NCBI GenBank assembly: GCA_946481035.1
Contig: CAMLNK010000225.1
Location: forward strand, 1-6,716
DNA from: an uncultured Dyadobacter sp.
GTDB taxonomy: Bacteria > Bacteroidota > Bacteroidia > Cytophagales > Spirosomataceae
Direction: 5' to 3'
Length of the DNA stretch: 6,716 nt
A program made the translations under genes and the position numbers. Positions 1 to 4,503 of this stretch are shown piece after piece. How positions within the stretch are numbered: position 1 is the first letter of the stretch; each line of letters starts with the position of its first letter. The notes below the pieces were generated by a model. The model saw nothing but the letters and a program-made list of their open reading frames with translations. It had not been told where the DNA came from and did not search any database.

Positions 1-370
1 GATTGTTGTCGGGCCCGGTGCCTTTATAAATGCAAAAATTGCCGTCGTCCTGCAATACCACAAAATACTCGCCTGCCTGCCTCGACGACTGTGAACCCCA
101 GAAATAACCTTTGTTGTCCTGTGGACCGGTACCTTTATAGACGCAAAGATTACCGTCACCCTGCATCGCAAGAAAGTATTGGCCTATTGGGCCTGCCGAT
201 GTTCTCGAACTCCACAAGAGCCCAAGATTGTCGCCCGGCCCTGTGCCTCTGTAAACGCATAAATTGCCGTCGGGTTGTAATGCGGCAAAAAATAAACCGT
301 TGTTTGACACGAGAATGTCTTGTGTCCCTAAGTACTGTCCTGATTTTAAGAAGGATCCTTTAACTGCCAT
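1..370 (-). CDS. Bulb-type (GNA-like, B-lectin) mannose-binding lectin repeat protein, N-terminal part
   Basis: The frame opens with ATG at 370 and runs without a stop through the left edge, giving 123 residues; the C-terminus is outside the window. Three tandem units of about 37-38 residues each carry a bulb-lectin signature: QPDGNLCVY (32-40), QGDGNLCVY (70-78) and QDDGNFCIY (107-115). Each is followed by an xGTGP-type linker with D and N. Canonical B-lectin sites read QxDxNxVxY and bind alpha-mannose in a beta-prism II fold. Here the Val is Cys in all three units (C38, C76, C113), so mannose binding is not assured. Trp53 and Trp91 fall at equivalent places between units. There is no signal peptide in the visible N-terminus (MAVKGSFLKS), so the protein may be cytoplasmic or exported by a non-Sec route. 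The gene is divergent from the SDR gene across a 737-base spacer. The family call is firm; ligand and role are unknown. Confidence 0.82.
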   Translation of the reverse strand, partial: MAVKGSFLKSGQYLGTQDILVSNNGLFFAALQPDGNLCVYRGTGPGDNLGLLWSSRTSAGPIGQYFLAMQGDGNLCVYKGTGPQDNKGYFWGSQSSRQAGEYFVVLQDDGNFCIYKGTGPDNN

Positions 371-428
371 AACTTGTTTTTTATAAAGGTTTAAAGAAAG
401 AGGAAAATTCAACTTTTGAGGAAATGTA

Positions 429-466
429 GAATTACTGTAATTCCAAAACCAATTACTGATTATTGG
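429..466. promoter_or_regulatory. Paired palindromes upstream of the lectin gene, candidate operator
   Basis: A perfect 15-base palindrome GAATTAC-T-GTAATTC lies at 429-443, about 59 bases upstream of the lectin ATG. A second, weaker inverted repeat, CCAAT...ATTGG, lies at 449-466. Both contain AATTACTG (430-437 and 451-458), so the octamer repeats with a 21-base period, about two DNA turns. That is the geometry expected for two protein dimers on the same DNA face. The AT-rich composition makes chance occurrence possible, and no regulator is assigned. Confidence 0.35.
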
Positions 467-866
467 ATAATTGATTCATTATTATTTATGCGCCATAATT
501 AATCGTGCGTAAGATTAAAATTAATGCCGGAAAGTTACATTTACCCAAACAACATTTCAAAACGGGCAAATAACCCGCATACCTAATTTCCGGGCTTAAT
601 TCTTCTAATTTTAGCCTGAAATCTGCCACTTTTTCTTATCAGTCACCCCCCTAGTTAACCATCACTCAACTAAGTGATCACGCCGCCAACCCTGCATTTT
701 TTCACATCCCTCCGCCATAATAATCACCCCAAATGGGCCTTCATGGACGATTTTGACAGATCTTCATAAAAAGTAATTTTATAAGTCCCATCATACAGTA
801 ATGCTTTCAAAAGCTGGCTAGTTGGCAGTTTGATTTGAATAAGTAAGCGCAACTAAATAATCTGGG

Positions 867-896
867 TTGTCGACACTTTGTCGACGCTTTATTTTG
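867..896 (+). promoter_or_regulatory. Putative Bacteroidota-type promoter for the SDR gene, overlapping an inverted repeat
   Basis: TTG at 867-869 and TATTTTG at 890-896 are separated by 20 bases. This resembles the TTG / TAnnTTTG pair known for Bacteroidota primary sigma factor, but the -7 element is one base short of consensus. The spacer is occupied by a perfect inverted repeat, GTCGACA-CTT-TGTCGAC (869-885). The same stretch also reads as an 11-base direct repeat (TTGTCGACACT / TTGTCGACGCT). A protein bound there would cover the space between the two promoter boxes and would be expected to repress. If this is the promoter, transcription starts near 903 and the SDR leader is about 200 bases long. 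Confidence 0.4.
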
Positions 897-940
897 TGTA
901 GAAAAACACTTCCGATAAACCTACAAACATTATCGATTCA

Positions 941-984
941 CAATTTGAACTTTTGAACAAAGCAATCTGAACTTTTCAACAAAA
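941..984. repeat. 22-base tandem duplication in the SDR leader region
   Basis: Two adjacent 22-base units (941-962 and 963-984) match at 19 of 22 positions. Both contain GAACTTTT followed by SAACAAA; differences are at unit positions 5, 15 and 22. It could be a tandem regulator site or a simple slippage duplication. A related string, TTCAACTTTTGAG, occurs at 408-420 just before the lectin gene. The sequence alone does not decide its function. Confidence 0.6.
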
Positions 985-1010
985 CAACACTCCCGCTAAC
1001 CGGTGAATTT

Positions 1011-1045
1011 TGCATTTAAAATCATTACAGGCATTAGGAAATGCA
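1011..1045 (+). promoter_or_regulatory. Mutually exclusive hairpin arms in the SDR 5' leader
   Basis: TGCATTT (1011-1017) is the exact reverse complement of AAATGCA (1039-1045), enclosing 21 bases. Inside this, GCATT (1031-1035) can pair instead with AATGC (1040-1044) around a 4-base loop. The same 3' arm therefore has two possible partners. This could be a switchable leader structure or coincidence. No known riboswitch aptamer is recognised and no U-tract follows. Confidence 0.25.
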
Positions 1046-1107
1046 CCCCGCTTGGGCTGCAATAACTAACGGCCTTCATTATTAATTAAGTAATAACAAA
1101 AACCGAA

Positions 1108-1905
1108 ATGGATTTTCAATTGAAAGGAAAACGCGCCCTGGTGACAGGCGCCAGTTCAGGATTAGGCGAAGCAATCGCGAGAATGCTCGCGTCGGAAGGC
1201 GCCGAGGTGATTGTACATGGCCGGAATGCCGATCGCGCCGGGCAGGTAGCAAACGCGATCCGGGAAGCAGGCGGCCTGGCCGTGGTGGCACTCGGCGACC
1301 TGGGTACCGACGCCGGGGCCGATGCCGTAGCCGCCGCAGCGCTGGAAGGCGGGGCTATCGATATTCTCGTTAATAATGCGGGTGTGGTAAGCCACAAAAA
1401 CTGGTCGGATGCAGCGAGCGATGATTGGCTGGAAGTCTACAATGCCAATGTTGTTTCGTACGTGCGCATGATCCGGCGCATTGTCCCCCAAATGAAGGAG
1501 CTGGGCTGGGGACGCGTGATCAATATTGGCGGCGGGCTCGCCATACAGCCCATCAAAGAACAACCCCATTACAATGCAACGCTGGCGGCGCGCCATAACC
1601 TGTCGGTGTCCCTTGCCCGGCAATTGCAAGAGACCGGCATTACCAGCAACGTGGTGTCGCCCGGAGCCATCATGAACCCGATGGTCGAGGAATGGCTCGT
1701 CAACGCCGCACCGAAGTTCGGATGGGGAAGCGAACCGGAAGAAATCAAGCGCAAGGCCGTAAAAGACCTCATACCCAACGATACGGGCAGGTTTGGCCGC
1801 CCGGAAGAAGTTGCGGGAGCTGTTCTGTACTTAACCAGCCCATTGGCCGATTACATCAGCGGCGCCATTATCCGTGTCGACGGCGGGACGATGAAGAGTT
1901 TGTGA
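1108..1905 (+). CDS. SDR-family NAD(P)-binding protein lacking the usual catalytic Ser and Lys
   Basis: This is a 265-residue classical-length short-chain dehydrogenase/reductase. The N-terminal Rossmann signature TGASSGLG spans 13-20. The residues after beta-strand 2 (VHGRN, 36-40) include Arg39, which favours NADP(H). NNAG is at 89-92, the helix-4 Asn at 114, and SPG, part of the usual PG motif after the active site, at 184-186. The C-terminal SGAIIRVDGG (251-260) is typical of 3-oxoacyl-ACP-reductase-like SDRs. The active site is odd. Tyr155 is present (YNATL), but the Lys expected four residues later is Leu159, and the Ser expected 13 residues before Tyr is Gly142 in an INIGGG context. 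The reduction reaction implied by the family may therefore be lost or altered. The start is the first ATG giving a complete Rossmann strand. The gene is convergent with the Nudix regulator, 82 bases away. Family membership is certain; substrate and activity are not. Confidence 0.93.
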   Translation: MDFQLKGKRALVTGASSGLGEAIARMLASEGAEVIVHGRNADRAGQVANAIREAGGLAVVALGDLGTDAGADAVAAAALEGGAIDILVNNAGVVSHKNWSDAASDDWLEVYNANVVSYVRMIRRIVPQMKELGWGRVINIGGGLAIQPIKEQPHYNATLAARHNLSVSLARQLQETGITSNVVSPGAIMNPMVEEWLVNAAPKFGWGSEPEEIKRKAVKDLIPNDTGRFGRPEEVAGAVLYLTSPLADYISGAIIRVDGGTMKSL

Positions 1906-1987
1906 CAAGCTCGTTTTGGTACAAATTGGGAGGGGGGATGGGAAAATGCAGCGATCTTGATCATTTTAGAAAAAATAAATCGCACCT

Positions 1988-2680
1988 CTACTTAAAACTA
2001 TACAAATAAGGAGCCATATGCGCCTTTCCCGAAAAGTGCTTCTCGTGACGTGTCAACACTTCGGCAGCCAGCATCTTTCGCTGGAAAGTCGTTCTTCGGA
2101 GTTTGGTCCCCAAAATGGCTTCGTATACAGTTTGGAGTTCATTCATGGTGAATTTCTTAGGAAGCAGGTTCCCTCCCACCAGTTTTCGGTCCAGATTGTC
2201 CCGTAAAGTCTGAATGGCCTTCTCAACAATATTCCGGTGATCCAGAATAAGTTCGGGGAGTTCGTTTACCGGGTACCACTCGCACGAATCCGAAAGTGCG
2301 TCGGGCCGTGGCGTAACATCGTCGTAATTGATCAATGCGTAATAGGCGACAGAAATAAACCGGTCCAGCATCCATTGGTATCCATCATCGGGGCGAATAC
2401 CATTGGCTTCCAGCAAGGTGCGCATGACTTTGGGATCAAAACGGCTAAAATCACCGAATGTATAAAATTGTTCGAGGTATATGTCGGTCAGGCCCGTCCG
2501 CTCATACAAACCGCGAAGCACGGCGTCGTTCAGGTTTTCATGTATTTGTACAAACCCGCCCGGTAATGCAAACAGACCGGTGTTGTGATATTCCATAATC
2601 AGGATTTTCAGGTCGCCTTCTGAAAATCCGAAGATCACGGAGTCGTAAGCAATATGGGGTAAATAGGCCGTTTCTGGCAT
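1988..2680 (-). CDS. NrtR-type transcriptional regulator: degenerate Nudix domain plus winged helix
   Basis: This 230-residue protein has a Nudix fold at about 8-145 followed by a winged helix-turn-helix at about 170-228. The Nudix box runs from Gly42 to Leu64. It keeps G42, E48, R56, E60 and G63, but the REUxEE core reads RGLYER, so two metal-binding glutamates are replaced (Gly57, Arg61). Hydrolysis is thus unlikely, and the domain probably senses a ligand. The C-terminal segment (LLPKKFTMNELQTVYEAILG at 172-191, then LRRTTFQRKML) is the pattern of the NrtR DNA-binding domain. Family knowledge: NrtR proteins bind ADP-ribose to control NAD genes, and Bacteroidota paralogues such as the Bacteroides arabinose regulator control sugar use. 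The gene is divergent from the esterase gene with 76 bases between starts. Inference: it regulates the esterase and probably itself, with a sugar-type effector. Confidence 0.9.
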   Translation of the reverse strand: MPETAYLPHIAYDSVIFGFSEGDLKILIMEYHNTGLFALPGGFVQIHENLNDAVLRGLYERTGLTDIYLEQFYTFGDFSRFDPKVMRTLLEANGIRPDDGYQWMLDRFISVAYYALINYDDVTPRPDALSDSCEWYPVNELPELILDHRNIVEKAIQTLRDNLDRKLVGGNLLPKKFTMNELQTVYEAILGTKLRRTTFQRKMLAAEVLTRHEKHFSGKAHMAPYLYSFK

Positions 2681-2731
2681 TTCAAAAATTTTCCTTAAAA
2701 ATAGTTAGCACTTCTGATAATTACCAATTAC

Positions 2732-2754
2732 TATTGTCACAAACTGAGACAATA
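2732..2754. promoter_or_regulatory. Palindrome in the Nudix regulator/esterase divergent region, candidate operator
   Basis: TATTGTC (2732-2738) and GACAATA (2748-2754) form perfect 7-base arms around a 9-base centre. Two further inner positions also pair, so 9 of 11 symmetric positions match. The palindrome ends two bases before the esterase ATG. A near-consensus -7 element, TACTATTG (2729-2736, one mismatch to TAnnTTTG), overlaps its left arm, though I see no good -33 box. A protein bound here would block transcription or translation start of the esterase. The divergent NrtR-type gene makes its product the natural candidate. Confidence 0.45.
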
Positions 2755-2756
2755 AG

Positions 2757-4379
2757 ATGAAAACTATCCTTTTCCTGTCGGCACTCCTGCTGTGCCTCGT
2801 TGACAACACCGGCCTGTTTGCGCAGGGCAACAATGGATTTCCGGTGCAAGCGAAAGTAGAAACCGGTATTATTGAGGGTCTGTATGACACCAAAACCGGC
2901 CTGCAATACTATCTGGGCGTTCCTTTCGCCAAGCCGCCGGTTGGGGACCTGCGGTGGAAGGCACCGCAAGCGCTCAACAACTGGACCGGCGTAAAACAAA
3001 CGAAAGCATTCGGCCCGCGCGCTATCCAGGCCCCCGTCTTCGGCGACATGGGTTTCCGCTCGAACGGTATCAGTGAAGATTGCTTGTACCTAAACGTATG
3101 GAGCCCTGCCAAACGTAACACCACCGGGCTGCCGGTTTTGGTCTATTTCTATGGTGGCGGATTTGTTGCCGGCGATGGCTCAGAACCTCGTTACGACGGT
3201 GCTGCCATGGCCCGGAAGGGAATTGTGGTGGTCACGGTTAACTACCGATTGGGATTATTCGGCTTCTTTTCTCACCCCGAGTTGAGTAAAGAAGCCCCCT
3301 ACAAGGCATCGGGCAACTATGGCTTGCTCGACCAAGCATTTGCGTTGAAATGGGTGAACAAAAACATTGCAGCATTTGGTGGCGATCCCAAAAAAGTGAC
3401 CATTGCGGGAGAGTCGGCCGGATCGGTTTCCGTGAGTGCGCAAATGGCCTCTCCGTTATCGAGGAACCTGATAGCCGGTGCAATCGGTGAGAGCGGCTCG
3501 GGAATTGGCGCATTATCGGCAGTGCCATTGGCCGAAGCCGAAAAAGTAGGTGCCGACTTTGCCAAAAATGCCGGTTACACATCACTCGCCCAGCTCAGGG
3601 CCGCCAGCACCCGCGAGTTGTACGAGGCATACACGGAATCCAAACGTTTCGGCTTTCCTTCGGTGATAGATGGGTACTTTCTTCCAAAGACTATGCTGCA
3701 AATTTTCAATGCCAAAGAGCAAGCGCAGGTTCCATTGCTGCTGGGGTGGAATTCGGCTGAGATTCCGGGAACGGCATTTACGCAAGGCCCTATCAACGAA
3801 GAGAATTTAGTCAAAAAGGTAAAAGAGGCTTATCCGAATGATTGGGAAGAGGCCTTGAAAGTATACCCGCACGGCAATGCAAAAGAAGTGGAATGGGCGG
3901 CTACCAACCTGGCCTCCGATCGGTTCATAGCTTACAGCACCTGGAAGTGGTTTGATGCGCATCGCAAAAACAGCAATCAGGCTGTGTATCGTTACCTTTA
4001 CAGCAAACTGCGCCCACCTTTGGTTGACCAAAACCTTACACCAGGCCTTGCCGGCGGGGTACAGCAGGCCAGCAATAAAATGCCGGCACCCATTGGCGCT
4101 CCGCACGCCTGCGAGATTGAATATTGCATGGGCAACCTGGATCTGGTGAAAGACTACGCCTGGACGCCGGATGATTACAAAGTATCGGAAACGATGCTGA
4201 ATTACTTTGCCAACTTCATTATCAAGGGAAATCCCAATGGCGATAAGCTTCCCGAATGGCAGGCAGCACAACCAAACGACGCAACGCCACCGGTGATGAT
4301 TCTGGACACAGAATCGAAAGCGGTGAAATACGATGATACCCGGTATCTGTTTTTGGATCGCAAGAGCGGAAACAAGTAA
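2757..4379 (+). CDS. Secreted type-B carboxylesterase (COesterase family)
   Basis: This is a 540-residue alpha/beta-hydrolase of the carboxylesterase type-B family, close to the usual length. An N-terminal Sec signal peptide (MKTILFLSALLLCL) ends with likely cleavage after Ala22 (LFA/Q). The Cys at 13 lacks a proper lipobox, so it is probably not a lipoprotein. Family landmarks in order are: GVPFAKPPVGDLRW (54-67), the EDCLYLNVW signature (107-115), the oxyanion-hole GGG (133-135), the nucleophile elbow GESAG with Ser220, the acid Glu335 (NSAE), and the catalytic His450 (GAPHACE). The triad is complete, so it should hydrolyse carboxylic esters in the periplasm or outside the cell. The substrate cannot be read from sequence; acyl or aromatic esters on plant polysaccharides are possible. 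It is divergent from the regulator gene and is followed by an inverted repeat on the adhesin promoter. The ATG is supported by the signal peptide. Confidence 0.95.
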   Translation: MKTILFLSALLLCLVDNTGLFAQGNNGFPVQAKVETGIIEGLYDTKTGLQYYLGVPFAKPPVGDLRWKAPQALNNWTGVKQTKAFGPRAIQAPVFGDMGFRSNGISEDCLYLNVWSPAKRNTTGLPVLVYFYGGGFVAGDGSEPRYDGAAMARKGIVVVTVNYRLGLFGFFSHPELSKEAPYKASGNYGLLDQAFALKWVNKNIAAFGGDPKKVTIAGESAGSVSVSAQMASPLSRNLIAGAIGESGSGIGALSAVPLAEAEKVGADFAKNAGYTSLAQLRAASTRELYEAYTESKRFGFPSVIDGYFLPKTMLQIFNAKEQAQVPLLLGWNSAEIPGTAFTQGPINEENLVKKVKEAYPNDWEEALKVYPHGNAKEVEWAATNLASDRFIAYSTWKWFDAHRKNSNQAVYRYLYSKLRPPLVDQNLTPGLAGGVQQASNKMPAPIGAPHACEIEYCMGNLDLVKDYAWTPDDYKVSETMLNYFANFIIKGNPNGDKLPEWQAAQPNDATPPVMILDTESKAVKYDDTRYLFLDRKSGNK

Positions 4380-4387
4380 CTATAAGG

Positions 4388-4421
4388 TTGACATACAGAT
4401 TGTTACCAAATAGTAAGTTTG
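4388..4421 (+). promoter_or_regulatory. Bacteroidota-type promoter for the adhesin-like gene
   Basis: TAAGTTTG at 4414-4421 matches the Bacteroidota -7 consensus TAnnTTTG exactly. A TTG at 4388-4390 lies 23 bases upstream, at the long end of the reported spacing for these promoters. Transcription would start near 4428, leaving about 75 bases of leader before the ATG at 4504. The -7 element lies in the loop and right arm of the inverted repeat at 4396-4432, so any protein reading that repeat would compete with RNA polymerase. Confidence 0.5.
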
Positions 4422-4432
4422 GTAACAATCTG
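4396..4432. promoter_or_regulatory. Perfect 15-base inverted repeat between esterase and adhesin genes: operator, or terminator
   Basis: CAGATTGTTACCAAA (4396-4410) and TTTGGTAACAATCTG (4418-4432) are exact reverse complements around a 7-base centre, TAGTAAG. The repeat begins 16 bases after the esterase stop, which suits a transcription terminator, but no T-run follows on the plus strand. It also covers a consensus -7 box, which suits an operator. A further GGTAAC half-site is at 4476-4481. I favour a regulatory site that may also end esterase transcripts; the two roles are not exclusive. Confidence 0.6.
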
Positions 4433-4503
4433 GCTAACAGGATTGTATCGTAAGATGGAAAAATTTACCTTTAACGGTAACGTTCCCAGTCAATCCGTCA
4501 CTT

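Larger units (their letters stand above)
371..1107. other. 737-base AT-rich divergent intergenic region
   Basis: No credible gene was found here. The longest frames noticed are a few tens of codons or less, such as an 18-codon minus-strand frame near 715, and they resemble nothing known. The stretch is visibly more AT-rich than the flanking genes. It separates the divergent lectin (start 370) and SDR (start 1108) genes, so it must hold both promoters. Structures worth noting, listed separately, are palindromes at 429-443 and 449-466 near the lectin start, a promoter-like element at 867-896, a 22-base tandem duplication at 941-984, and inverted repeats at 1011-1045. A small inverted repeat at 661-678 (ATCACT / AGTGAT, 6-base loop) is of unknown meaning. 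Confidence 0.7.

Noticed and set aside
91..363. A 90-codon plus-strand open frame in the lectin region
   Set aside because: Its product is Arg/Cys-rich with no family resemblance, while the minus strand encodes three regular lectin repeats.
563..577. CGGG...CCCG hairpin in the long spacer
   Set aside because: Only four paired bases, far from both gene starts, with no T-tract or conservation evidence.
715..775. Possible small minus-strand peptide gene (18 codons) in the 371-1107 spacer
   Set aside because: Too short, no initiation signal, no recognisable hydrophobic or toxin-like pattern.
1162..1629. A 155-codon minus-strand open frame opposite the SDR gene
   Set aside because: The plus-strand SDR has unmistakable family motifs; the antisense frame has none and is explained by GC-rich codon use.
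1943..1967. AAAATG...CATTTT inverted repeat between the convergent genes as a bidirectional terminator
   Set aside because: Arms are only 6 AT-rich base pairs with a 13-base loop and no clear T-run, too weak to call.
2757..2856. Esterase as a lipoprotein because of Cys13 in the signal peptide
   Set aside because: The residues before Cys are LLL, not the small residue needed by signal peptidase II; the LFA/Q site fits signal peptidase I.
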